A stretch of 64,000 nt of DNA from Streblospio benedicti (Eukaryota > Annelida > Polychaeta > Spionida > Spionidae). Position 1 is the stretch's first letter. The number at the start of each line of letters is the position of its first letter. Below are positions 39,272 through 51,146 of this stretch, piece by piece. Position numbers and translations under genes: made by a program. The notes under the pieces were generated by a model. That model made no database searches. It worked only from the letters and a program-made list of their open reading frames with translations, and was not told the DNA's origin. The stretch spans positions 24,869,116 to 24,933,115 of the forward strand of contig CM032668.1 in the NCBI GenBank assembly GCA_019095985.1, in the 5' to 3' direction.

Positions 39272-39590
39272 CTATATAGAGAGGTCACAGGTCTATGGTG
39301 TTCAAGTCACGTTTTTGGCTGCACTAAGTGCACTTGGTGATGTTTACATATATGTTACCATACACTAAACGTTATAATGGGTCTATGTATCAGGCAGTTT
39401 TTATAATGACTAAAGCAATTGGTTTCTCTGCTGGGTAATGAAATTAAACAAACATTGAATATGCAAATACAGTGACAGGCCCCTATTGCATGAATATGGC
39501 CATGCAAGTTTGCAGGTAAATATTATTTTTAGTTTGTTACTCAATTAAGAATACAGTTATATATGAGGTATTACTTAAAAAATATAGTAA
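39272..39590 (+). repeat. Interspersed repeat, copy 2 of 2 (partner 36061-36377)
   Basis: Same sequence and orientation as the 36061 copy, starting CTATATAGAGAGGTCACAGG and ending in an A/T-rich tail after ATGAGGTATTACTTAAA. The flanks differ, so this is an independent insertion or a segmental duplication of just this unit. The family was not recognised. Confidence 0.85.
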
Positions 39591-40131
39591 AATTGGTGTA
39601 CAAACAAATGTCTACTAATGTGAACGGGCTGAGCTTGTTTTTGAAAAAAGGGTGCGAAAAGGAGGTGTACATGTAGTGTGTAATTGTCAACTCTCTAAGC
39701 CCAGATAGGACCGCTGTTACCCCTCTACGCTACAGGTCACATCGTTAGAGATAATGGGAATATTGTTTGTCAGTTGGCAACATTGACCACTCGGTACCTA
39801 TTTCATATAGCCTACAGTGGTTCCATTGGGGTACACTGTGGCCATTATCTCCATTTATTTGGTTTTGCCCCCGGGGGAGGGTGGAGGGTGGTCACTTCCC
39901 TTAATATCAGACGGGGATGCTCCCTCCCCACCCCCCCCCCCGCACCAGAAACCTTTCGGTGCGCAATATCATAGCTAACGTTCATCAAAAAACCCATTTC
40001 AAAGCTGGATATGACAAAGATTAGGTATTTCATACCTCCAGTTAGAATTATACCCCACTCACAAGCAGTTGAAATGAGAGAGAAAAACACATGAAAATGG
40101 AAAATGAGAAACCTAGGATGGGAGAGAGGTA

Positions 40132-40240
40132 CTTCATAGCTGCTGTCCTAACATAGAGTTTTCATAGCTGCTGGGTATCACAGAACGCCAGTTCATAGCT
40201 GCTGGACAGTGAAAAATGGGTATTCATAGCCCGCTGCTAG
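40132..40240. repeat. Minisatellite, four units of TTCATAGCTGCTG, ~33-bp spacing
   Basis: TTCATAGCTGCTG starts near 40132, 40160, 40191 and (with an inserted CCC) 40222. The DNA between units is not conserved. It lies in the receptor intron. Confidence 0.75.
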
Positions 40241-42335
40241 TGATGGTGGCATATATAGGTCCTTCGGAGGGGGGTGGGGGTGGGGGGGGGGGATACCCGT
40301 CAACCGATACATGGAAGTGACATCCCCGGATCTCGCCATAACGACTATTGTTCGTCACATTTGGTGGTGCTTTAATGTATATCCATGTCTTTGGTTTGGT
40401 ATTGTACGGTTGAATCCTCGACATCGTGAACGCATATAGGCACATCTAGAAGATGGGAAATGAATTTGGGGACCACTAACTACTTTTGGGAGAGGGCATT
40501 CTAGTAATGAACACAGAGTGTGTACAACTACACGGCTGAGTGGGTTCCCTCATGGAGAAGGTCGTAACCTCAGGAAGCTGTCAAAACTAAATAATACAAG
40601 ATTGGAAATTATTTTTGTCTACTCTAACCGCAGAGAACTGCGAGTTCTCATGGGCCACTAACTGTAAAACTCAACTGCTGAAATAGTGCTACTAAAAAGC
40701 AGCTGCAATTGAAATGAAGCTTGAAATAACTTAAAGGCAAATCAATAAGCTGTTCATAGGATTTCTCTCACGAGAGTGTATACTTTATTGTTTTTGTGAA
40801 GGGGGTGGGGGTGAGCAGAAAACGCGATCAAAAATCGATTGGTTTTAGACGGCCATTTTGCAACATCACCGAATATTGTTTATATAACATTTTTTCCTGT
40901 TTTGTGTGCTTCCATTTTTACATTTTTATTGAGAACCTACAGATCAATAGCAGCACCATGCACCATACGGTGGTAATTAATGAATATACAACCACCCAGC
41001 ATCTACACGTGACATCAATGTATATTGAGGAACTAGTGCTTGCAAAGATTTCTGTTTTAAACTGGCAGCAAATAATTACCTTTGAACTAGTAATCAATTT
41101 TGAATTAGCACCACAGTAAATAGAGCTACAGGCAAAGCAGTGACAAATCAATGCGTTCAATTCTCACGACATTATGCTCCTGTTTGTGTCGAGTACGTGA
41201 AATTGTGCACTGACACACATGTACCAGAAGACAGACTGTACCCACACCGGATCATGCATTGAGGAATTCGCTGATTACTGCAATGACCAAGCCCTGCAGA
41301 AATGTTGACACCATGGACCAAACCACAAAATGCGCAATGCAACATTATTCTATCCTTCAAGATTCATGAGCCATATACTTCGTGAATGGGATAGAGATAA
41401 CTGATTCAACCAAAATCACATTTTCTAAAGTAGTGCACGTTACTACGTATACGTTTGGCGGGTGCAGCCATTAGTTCAGCCATCTGCTTCCCGCCCGTCC
41501 CAGCTGAGTGTAAAACTAATTTGAGTGGCCGGGCCTCGAGAAGCAGGATGAGGCCGTCCTCCATACATCAGCGTCAGATTACCGCTTCACGAGGACGGGA
41601 CAAAACCTTACTATGCTTTTTTTCAGCGTTGAGATTAGCTTTGCAATACTGAGTACTACTGACCCTAAATACCTGCCAGTTGTTAATAATCTGTGGAAAT
41701 ACTGGACATGAAAATAACTTTATGTGCGCATTGATTGATCTAAGTTGTAATAGGAATTTATATAGGAGTTTGTCGTCCATACTACTAAGGTAATTGCGCC
41801 CATCGTAGATTGTTATAATAAAGAGCGCGCCACAAGCTGATGTCTCCCGCGGGAGGTGAAACTGGCATTTAACTCCTCATCAAAACATTATAAAGCATGA
41901 TATTAAAAGAATTCTAACAATGAAGTCAATCTACATGCATATGTTTTTGGTTGATGCACTTGTACTATAATTTCTTACTTCAATCAGGAGTTAATGTGCT
42001 CGACAACCATCCCCTGCCACAAACGGTGCTCGTACCTCTGTACTTTTTATTTGCTTAATTACGTGTCTAAGCTCACAAACGATTTGTGCTGCAGGTGTCT
42101 GTGTGTTCAGTATGGCTTAAGTACCCCACAACCTGTGATTCTATGTGTCGGTGTAACCACAATGGCATAAGGACCCCACTGTGTGTGATTCTATAGCCAA
42201 AACCCCAACAGGCTGATCTCTCAGATGTCTCTGCATGATCGGAGAATAACATTATGATGTAACTTCAAACATCTCAATAGAACTATGTAATAAATGTGTA
42301 CAAGTATCTGCCACACACTTCTGCAGCATACCATA

Positions 42336-42757
42336 GGGATCGTTCACAAATGACGTCACCTCATTTTTGGCCTTTTTTACCCTCCTCTCCCCTTGTCAAC
42401 TTTCGTCATCTTTGCAGCACCCCTCCCCCTTCCTGGTAAGTGACGTCATCTTTGCCTCCCCCCACATTGATTTAACTGTGCCGTTATATAAATACATTTG
42501 AATATATGTGTCCATAATTTAGCCATAATTTTACAAATGTAATTAGGATATAAAGCAAACATGGCAATGTGATTTCAGCTAGTAGATATATCACAACTCA
42601 CTTAACATGTCAGAACGTAATTTCAAATACGGTTAAATAACTAGTTTTTTCAAAAGGTGACATGACCCAAGTGCTATACACCCCCCGTCACATTTCGTCA
42701 TCTTTCGCTATAATCGCGCCCCTCCCTTGCCTGGTGACGTCATTTGTGAACGATCCC
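42336..42757. mobile_element. 422-bp MITE, PIF/Harbinger-like, inside the receptor intron
   Basis: Perfect 25-bp terminal inverted repeats beginning GGGATCGTTCACAAATGACG (42336-42360 and 42733-42757) are flanked by ATA on both sides (42333-42335 and 42758-42760), read as a 3-bp target duplication. Subterminal TTTCGTCATCTTT plus C-rich segments are repeated in direct orientation at 42404 and 42692. There is no coding capacity. Three full TGACGTCA palindromes lie within it. The right end is 22 bp from the splice donor of the main receptor exon. The superfamily is inferred from the 3-bp duplication and GGG terminus. Confidence 0.85.
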
Positions 42758-42782
42758 ATAGCCCCCCGGCCCGCCTGCTCAC

Positions 42783-43889
42783 CTGCGTGTGCTGGGTCTC
42801 CACCGTGGTGTACTGCTGGCTGGCCGCGCCGTTCATGCTGCGGTGGCTGCCCCCGCTCCCGCCGCGGCCCAGCGAGAAGAGGCACGGCACGACCGTCTTG
42901 AACTCCTTCTTAAAGTTCTCGTTCATCCACGCGTAGAGGAACGGGTTATAGATGGTGGAGCTCATGGCGATCACGTGCGCCACGAAGAACACGAAGTAGA
43001 AGTAGAGCCAGTCGTTGACGGTGCTGTGGTACTCCTGCGTGATGTGCACGACGTTGAGCGGCAGCCAGCAGCACACGAAGATGCTCACCATGGCGATGAG
43101 CATCTTGTTGGTGCGCCGCTTGCGCCGGATCTCGAGCTCGTCGCGGTCACGGTTGCGGTTGCCGCAGCCGATCTTGGCCTTGGAGCGGTTGCGCAGCACG
43201 AGGGAGACCTTGGTGTAGCAGAAGGTGATGATGGAGCAGGGCACGACGTACTGCAGGATGAGGGACGTGACCGTGAAGAACTGGCGCGCCGTGTTCTTGG
43301 GCCAGAACTCGTGGCACACGTACGCCTTGTTGGACTCCTCCCACGTGACCTTCTGGTAGATGGACAGCGGCAGCGAGATGGAGATGGAGATCACCCAGAT
43401 GGCCACGATGAGCAGGATGCACACGACGATCTTCATGCGCGGCTTGAACGGGTGCACGATGACGAAGTAGCGGTCGATGGCGATGGCGGTGGAGGTGAGC
43501 GTGGACACGTAGACGCTCACGCCCAGCGTCATGGGCACGATGTGGCACAGCGCGTCGCCGAAGATCCACGAGTTGAGAAAGGCGGAGAGCGGCGTGAAGG
43601 GCACGGCGAGCAGGCACATCATGATGTCGCTGAGCGCCAGGTTGGTGATGAAGATGTTGGTGATGGTCTGCATCGAGTTGTTGCGCAGCACCACGTACAC
43701 CACCAGCGAGTTGCCCGACACGCCGAGCAGGAAGATGACGGCGTAGAGCAGGATGAAGATGGCGCGCACCCACCACAGGTCGGTGATGCTGGGCTGGCCG
43801 GGGGCGCCCGCCGCCGGCGCCAAGGACGCGTTGTAGTCCGTCACGTTGTCGGTGACGGCCGCCAGGATCGCCACGCCGATGTCGCTCAT
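42783..43889 (-). CDS. sNPFR: Neuropeptide GPCR, sNPF/PrRP-receptor-like: main coding exon (residues 1-369)
   Basis: Seen: 369 codons from ATG at 43889 to a CAG|GTGAGC donor. N-glycosylation sites lie at N15 (NVT) and N20 (NAS). TM1 has GN at 59-60 and TM2 LALSD with D88. C115 and C192 are the expected disulfide pair. DRY is at 139-141, W165 in TM4, P217 in TM5, CWLP at 274-277, NPFLY at 315-319, and C336 is a likely palmitoylation site. The stretches TNIFITNLALSD, DRYFVIVHPFKPRM and AMSSTIYNPFLYAWMNENF closely match insect sNPF receptors as I remember them; the related vertebrate receptor is PRLHR. Known: such receptors signal through G proteins at the plasma membrane for amidated neuropeptides. 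Start choice: this ATG follows a TTGCAG acceptor by 8 nt and has A at -3. Oddity: GC-rich third positions in AT-rich surroundings. The frame runs 24 codons into the intron, but the donor and a phase-matched last exon argue that is not the normal end. The exact ligand is inferred. Confidence 0.93.
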
Positions 43890-44390
43890 GCTGCTACCTG
43901 CAAGTACACCGGAGAAACGTGTCAGCCACTGTATGCATTCAATCTAGGTGTTTATTCAATTTTATACTGTACTCTCACTGTTCTCACAAGCAAACTTGGG
44001 GAAAAGTATATATATATATACAGTTGTTCATACTACGTATTTATGTATCTGGCCTTTTATCCACTATATGCATTATTTCTACTTATGTATGTGGCCGTTT
44101 CTAAACTGTTTATGATAATCAATTACAGATGAAAAATCACGACAAACTGCGAATTGCGACTGTAAATAATCACAGGTTTACATTATCACATCTAGTTATA
44201 TAGGCGTTCGCGTCCCGAGCACTAGATTTTCATTACAGTGTTCGCTGTCTTCACAACCACCTCATCATGCAGTAGGCCGCCCATAGTCCACGCATCGTGA
44301 CGAGGAGGAGGCTGTGTACACCAGGTCCTGTCGGTTTACGTGATCACAGGCATGACAATATGAGCATCGTCTGCTCGACGAAGCACTTAC

Positions 44391-44450
44391 TCGAACTGAG
44401 TCGGCGTCGCCTCCCATTATCGCCCTTCACGCAGCATCTCCACATAATAC
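44391..44450 (-). other. Candidate 5' leader exon of the receptor gene
   Basis: On the minus strand a GC-rich leader ends CAGTTCGA at 44391, directly followed by a GTAAGT donor (44390-44385). Joining it to the TTGCAG acceptor at 43898 removes a 493-bp intron. The leader contains an ATG at 44445 that becomes in-frame with the receptor start after splicing, with an in-frame TAA upstream. The 5' end is only estimated from a TATA-like motif. Splice-site quality supports this; nothing else does. Confidence 0.45.
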
Positions 44451-44474
44451 CGCCACTTCGCAGCCACTTAGGGG

Positions 44475-44670
44475 TTTATTTAAGGCAAACAATAACTCAG
44501 CTCGCGTAAACACCGACCGAGTGCTGCGCGGCGGCGGCGGCGGCTCAATATGCTGCTGTAATACCTGCGCCGGCGGCGGCTGCGGCTGTGGGGGGTTCCA
44601 GCCACGATCTGTTCACGCCCATTAGCGTGTTCTGCTGCCAGTGTTGTGGGTGCAACCCGTGGTAGGTTTG
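44475..44670 (-). promoter_or_regulatory. Candidate promoter / CpG island of the receptor gene
   Basis: The island is rich in GGC and CpG (44517-44600). On the minus strand it is followed by TTAAATAAA (44483-44475), a TATA-like sequence about 30 bp ahead of the inferred leader exon. The position fits a core promoter for the minus-strand receptor gene. No transcription start is shown directly. Confidence 0.35.
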
Positions 44671-45213
44671 TCCGCACTCGTTATACACAAGCACAACTCA
44701 GCATCAGGGCCACAGTGGTCAACACGAACAACGGCAATTGTAGCCGTGCTCCAAAGTAGATATAGGTGCATATCATATCTGAGTTCTTTCTAATTGAGGC
44801 AGCCTACAATACCCCCCTATAATTAACCGGGTTGCTGACAGTTATATATACATGCAAGCTGTTTTCTCATATAAATGTGAGAAACCATAATGTATACCTC
44901 GACTGCATATAAATGAAGCAATAGATACGAACTAAGGAAAAACCTGACACTTAATCACAATTTTCATCTAAACTGCGTATGAGAAAATGCATTATGGATT
45001 GTTATTCTCGGCTGCCGCTATTTCTGTCCTTCCTCTATAAGAGCTTAAGTAAAGGAGGAGCGTGTCTCTGCCGCCGCATTGTGTTCTCACGCAGTATTGT
45101 CGCTGTCGTCCTGCGCTGTTGTATTTATGTTAACTTTGACCTTTCAGCCATGGGCCCCAGCATCGTTAGAAGTTGGATGGTGGCATATATGATATAGTTT
45201 CACTATACAAACA

Positions 45214-45264
45214 CCATACTTACTCATATAATAGTATGATGTTATATTATATGAGTAAGAATGG
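45214..45264. repeat. 51-nt hairpin (20-bp arms, 11-nt loop)
   Basis: CCATACTTACTCATATAATA pairs with TATTATATGAGTAAGAATGG with a single mismatch. It is too short and AT-rich for a confident microRNA precursor. Possible remnant of a small foldback element. Confidence 0.6.
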
Positions 45265-48200
45265 CTTTGAAATGCATGGTAAACATTGTACATACACCTC
45301 CACCTACTCACATTCTCTCCATCTATCGATGCTGGGGTACGTTCAGCACTATACTATGTGGTAAGATGATCCCCTGGATGAAGTAAAATAATTCCAGAGC
45401 TCAGGCGGATGTATTGCCGAGAGGGCTGATGAGATGGGCCTGAGCCAAGGCCTAATTGTACTGCGGACGATGTAATTAAGACATGGCTTGAATTACCCAT
45501 CACAAAATGGTTAACTTGATAAACAACCTTTTAGGAAATTAACGTTACACGTGCTTGTCCGTGGCCTCGGGGAGAATGTTCATGTCAGACTGGATTTAGT
45601 CCATTTTGTTCGAAATTTTAAATACGTGTTGTTCTACATCGGTACACTCCCCAAATTTTGGTAGTTTGTAAACATCTTTCACGCACTGTATTTACCAGTA
45701 TACAGAGCTATAGTGTGTCCTCACCATTCACAAGTAAAATAACCACCTCACAACACACCGGGGTGGGGGTGTTTTTCTGTACATACGTATTACACCTATC
45801 CTCCGCCCAAGTGACCCTCTTTTCTCACCTTCCAGATAGCACTTTTGACTAACATTTCTGGCGAAAACTGCACTTTTCACCTTGAAACCCAGAACCACAG
45901 CACTTTTACAGTGACACTACAGATTGAATTCCTTGATATCTACATCTGTAACAAGTGTGTTAACCGTGTGGTACATGCGTGTTTATATTCCACGTTTTTC
46001 AAAGTTGTAAAGTTCATAGTAATTGACACAACCCAATTAAACAAACATAAATGCACATCACTCCAGTTGTTGTGTCACTGCCACAGTCATGTGGAGATAA
46101 ATCCCTCACTAGGGATCTCTGTGATGTTCATGTGGCTGTGCACATACTCTATGTTTACATACATATGTGCATAGGCTCAGGGTGCATGTTGGGAATGTCA
46201 CGAGGTGGAAAGTCCACGATATTTAAAACTGACTCTTATGGACTTGTGGCATTGAATATGTAGAAATGGTGTTTTGTTTTCATTTTCAATTTTTTCAAAT
46301 AAGCAAATATTACAAAATATAAATAACTAGTTTTCAATGATTAAAATCAGCACTTTTGACCCCGCACAAAATCATTTGATCAGATCTTTATGCCCTAATT
46401 TTATGGGCGTGAGTAGCAATTTTGCCCTTCGAAATGAGACCCAGGCTGAGGACCCACTCCATTTAAACCCCCCACCCCCACCCCGCCCCTACCCCTGGGC
46501 TCATACTTCTAAACTGACTACTTTATGATTACGCGCCACAATTCACACTTCCTGGTGTTCAATCTGGAGCATGACACACCAATTATGGACGCTCATGACG
46601 TTCCATTGTCTCTTGCATATCAAGAGTGCGCCACCGGGCGTCATTAGCAAACGCCCCTCATCATCAGCCCACGGACGCTTCAAGCTCTTGAAGCTCCTTC
46701 ATGTAATTTTCTCCTCCACACGTAATCACATTTCCTATTCAATTAATCGTGACTAATTTCTATCATTGGATTACGTGTACTTAAGAAAATGACCTCCACT
46801 AACGAACAACCAATACCGCGTGCAATCAGACTCAACAATGATCACGTGATGTATAGGTCAGTGTATAGGACTCATAACTTCTTGGCACTGGAAATTGTTA
46901 ATACATGTACAAGCATAAGTCACTTACAACGCTGTCACAAGTGGTTTACAAATCTGGGTACATATCAATAATGCAATATGCTGTAAAATTCATGCCAGCA
47001 ACTTCAGAAGCTAAAGAAATATGATTTTTTATGAACCAAAGTTAGAGGAATGCCCATGATACTGACAAAATCGCATTGTGTGGTTACTATATACATAATT
47101 AGCACTGCTCATTTATTTTCGCCCGTTAAGTGTGTGTCTCGGGGAAATGTTTTTCTGAATGACATGACAACGCTATTAGCACCAACGTTGGTTTTCTTGG
47201 TAACCAGGCAAGAATACATAGATGCCCATTGACCACGTGCATACTTTGAACTATTCTAACTAAAGGTCCACTGTCCGCGGACCTCCAGAATATGGATGTA
47301 ATAGTGTATGAGCCTATACTTGGCTTGCGGCTGGAGCATGACAAGCTGACATCGATAATATCGCCCACTGGTGGCTTGTTGAGGTTCTGCAATCGGACAG
47401 TTACAGATTAGACCTGCTCGATGACACGATCATTGTGTCTAAATGCAGTATATTGGTGCCCATAAAAAGTTGAACAGTGAGAGGTGGCACGTGTTCGATA
47501 AAATCTGCGTCTATCATATGACTAAAAAGTACCCGCAAACATCATATTCTGAGCCGGCGGCAGCGATAATTGTGCGTGATGATGACAACCGCTCACTCGG
47601 CGTTGCCTGGCAACAGCCACTTCATCTTACACATAAATGATGAAATAAACTGCTGCCATGTGTGGCGCGCGCATCTTAGTGACGAGCCCAACCTTTGCCA
47701 TATATTTGTACAGATATCTATAAGCCCCATCACGGATTGCTTCAAGACCTGCGCACGGCGATAGGATTTGATGAATGTTTCCTTTATTGCAGTGGTTTAA
47801 GCGCGTGTGCATTATGTGCAAGTCGTTTGGGTTTGGCAAGGCAGACGGATGGCTCCGGGAGGTTTAAGTGGACAAAGCCCCGTTTTCTCCCACTAAATGC
47901 TGCACATAGACCTGGAATGGTTTTTACACAACTCTTCTACGTTAATAGCAACACTTAGATAGAAAATTGAACAAAAAAGAATACGCCCATAACGTCCACA
48001 ATGGCAGATAGATTGTCCATAATGGTCCGGAACTCTCCTATTTCCGGGCCGTAATGCTGTGCACTTGGCGCGCGCACCTGCGCACAAACGCAAATAGTGT
48101 GGCACTTCCTTTGTCAGGTTTGACAGACGCAAGACGGATTGTGATTTATATATTGTTTCTAATGTATTTATAAGAGGTGCTTTAGAGGCACTTTAGCGTG

Positions 48201-51100
48201 CGTCAGTAATATAATGACTGAGGTAGGAAAGTGGCGAATATTCCATGTGTAATCAGTATTACTTGGCACTAGCGCACCTGTGGTGACTATAACAGCATAT
48301 ATACTTTCTTCTGAAGAATTCGCCTGATTTAAGGAAACTACAAGAATACTCATTTGAATAGAAATCGATGAGTGAAGCCATTATTACTTTAATTACTATA
48401 CAAAATAAACTATCGACGAACTGTCAAAACATCAGATTGCTGCTGGCACATATCATTAGATTAAACAAACATGCTCTTAGGTATTGTTCATGTTTGTTGG
48501 TGTAAATGTAAAGAGTTTATGGTCTTCGATCAAGTTGAACGCCCTAACAACGTTACAACCATATTTATACTACAGTGGAAACTGTATATACGGTGTATTG
48601 TGAGCGTCTATTTCATTTCACCTGCCATTGATTGCTGTAACTGCATGACATACCAACCCTTTCATTGGCCAATACTGTCAATAATGCCAGATGTGAACGT
48701 AAATTGTACATGCACACGTTTCACGTGGTGACTGTAATCAGTAAACAATACGCCATTCTGTCGGCAATCGGCGTCGCGTCTAAAGAGCACAAAGCGCCTG
48801 TCAGCAGTAATCAGACGTCCTCAGAATGGTGCTGGTTATTGTCATCCACAACATGTGACCGACATACACTTGTTTTCGTATAGCTAGGAATCATGGGAAA
48901 TTGATAGACAAACAAACCAAACACGTGGCTGTTTTGCATATGCATGAAGCGTTTTGCTGTCTCAATAGAAATATTTCAGTACGATTTTTACCCACGTGGT
49001 GTCAGTCTCAATCAACCAAAGCTCTGTGATGTAAGGCGTGGCAGAAAGAAATGATAAAGACTGATACTGTTTGTCTATTTTTTTCCCAGAATGCAATTGT
49101 TTGTAGCCACCTGATGGTTTTAGACTGGAACTACGATTAGAAAAGAAATGTATCATAGCAACGCTAGCAGATACCAACATCATGTTCACCCTCTGAAAAC
49201 AGAGGTGCCTTGTGGAATGCAGAGAATATAGTGCGCCACGCCGTTCAACAGTCGTACAGCAAAAAATATGATGGGATTTGCAACATTGCGTCCAGAGTTT
49301 GTTAGATTTCCCATTTTAGCCGCAAATGCGTTTAGAAGCTTCTACATTCATCCTGACTCGGCAGACAAACGCGTCGCTGCGCGGGACGGCATTTGTTTCC
49401 GGCGGCCTGCCCTGTAATGCAGATCTATCGGGGTTTGGGCGAGAAGCGTGTCACCTCAAACAAACAACGCGCGCGCAATAATCAGGTGAAATATGGCCAG
49501 TAAATTTCAATCAGCGGGAACTATATATTCGCCTGTAACCCTCCGTGATGCCCCAGGCGGCGGGGGCGCGAGTGCTGGAGTGTGGGATCCCGGCAAAAAG
49601 CGCTTGTCGTGCACAAACAGTGGCCATGGTCCAGTCAGTGACGGGCTTGTGCGTGCAACATGCGGATTATTTTACAGCACTGTAGACTACTTGTGGTACA
49701 TGTATTTGTAATCGATATATGTACATATATATGTGCATGATATGTGTTGTATGAGATAGACGTCTAGACGCCCATGTTCTAACAAAGTTGTAGATATCAT
49801 TTAATGATATTAGATTTCAACTCAATTCGATAGCCCTGCTAATAGGAGACTTGTAAAGCAATGAAATGCATTCAATGATCACCATTGAATAAATGAAGAA
49901 ACTACTCTTAAAGCAAGACTCCAGCATATCTGCATAACTATCAACGGGTCCATGCTAGCTGTCAATAGCTTTGGCTGTGAAGTAGAAAGAGAAGAACTGA
50001 GATGAGTACTCAATGCTCTCACGCGTACCCGGGCCCACGAGAGACTCGAGAGACTGTCTCGTCTACGGGCGCATCAAGTGTGCACTTGATGACGAGTATG
50101 CCGCGCTCTGGCCAGATAAAAACACGTGAGCTGTACAACAGGATCACGTGGGCGCCACCAGACAATGGAATACACACAGCGCATAAAACAGTCGCCATTC
50201 TAGCCGCTCTAGCTTATAGCTTCCAGACTGCTTCTGCACATCCCACGCCCACTTACCAGCTTTCTAAACACAGCCGCGGGGGGAGAGAGGGTGGGGATGA
50301 GGCCGGTGGACATGGATTTCTGTACAACAGTTACAGCGAAGCGAGCCAGAGGCAGAGCATAAAACGTGTCGAGGCCTACTCCCCAATCAGCCGAACAGGT
50401 GAGAATACAAAGATGCCACGTTTTTACATCTGGAGAGGAATCAGGGTGATATACAGCACCGTGTTCGCGTGTGCCATTCCAAACTGCTCATCGCAACACA
50501 ATTACTCAGGCTGCCTTACAGTTTCAAAATGTCGTACGGTCAGTGACAACGTTAACAAAGGTCTGTCACTATAATATTGTGATGTTACCGACTCAACCGA
50601 CATAATATGGAATGTCGTTAAAACAAAACATGTGGTGCATTAAGGTCCACATGAGATCATGCATATGAACGTACACGATCAATATACATGCGAATAAAGA
50701 GAATAAAGACCAGAGTCATAGAAAGCAAACGTGCATAGGAGGGGCGGGGCGTGAATCACACACATATCCAGGTTTTTATAAAGGGGTGGGGCGCACCTAA
50801 TGGATCTCATGGGTTTTGTACGCGCATCCATAGCGAACACATGGCAAAAAACAACAACATGAAAATAGGCTGAGTGGGTGCAATCTGTATCTGCCTATAG
50901 ATGTGAAGAAATCCTCCCTTCGTCTCCCGGCCGGCACAGTGCACCCCCCACCCCAGCCAGGCCGCCGCCGCGCAGTTACAGATGGCTTTGCTCCGAGCGT
51001 GGCAGTAGGCCTATCTATATATAGTAAACAGATTAGTTTTTTAGGCACGCGGGCAGTTGTTGTATTTATAGTGCTGCCGCCGCCATGGGGGAGGCGAGTG
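45265..51100. other. Upstream flank of the receptor, no gene recognised
   Basis: Mixed composition. The longest frame (50002-50574 plus, 190 codons) has one short hydrophobic stretch (VAILAALAYSF), no known domain and chance-level length. One X-box palindrome lies at 47602. Confidence 0.45.
47602..47614. promoter_or_regulatory. RFX X-box-like palindrome
   Basis: GTTGCCTGGCAAC is a perfect inverted repeat around one base, matching the X-box half sites. It lies ~3.1 kb upstream of the inferred receptor start. Confidence 0.3.
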
Positions 51101-51143
51101 TGACGTGGTTAAGGTGATGACGTCATGTGCATCGTCCAGGATC

Positions 51144-51146
<3 letters not shown>

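Larger units (their letters stand above)
34677..42782 (-). other. Large (8.1 kb) intron of the receptor gene
   Basis: Bounded on the minus strand by GTGAGC (42782-42777) and TTTGCCAG (ending 34677). It is AT-rich and carries most of the locus's mobile DNA: MITE 42336-42757, repeat pair 36061-36377 / 39272-39590, palindrome 36379-36424, terminal-inverted-repeat element 37020-38127, minisatellites at 38358 and 40132, and an inverted pair of Penelope-like 3' ends at 34766-35056. I see no nested gene on either strand. Confidence 0.72.

Noticed and set aside
43147-43776. 209-codon second minus-strand frame
   Set aside because: Out-of-frame shadow of the receptor with His/Arg/Ala-rich low-complexity composition.
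42789-44132. 447-codon plus-strand open frame rich in His, Asp, Val and Arg
   Set aside because: It is antisense to the receptor exon and owes its length to the GC-rich third positions there. No domain, implausible composition, and it runs into unrelated upstream DNA.
50002-50574. 190-codon plus-strand frame with a short hydrophobic stretch
   Set aside because: Roughly this length is expected by chance in 64 kb over six frames. No recognisable domain, signal peptide or splice context.
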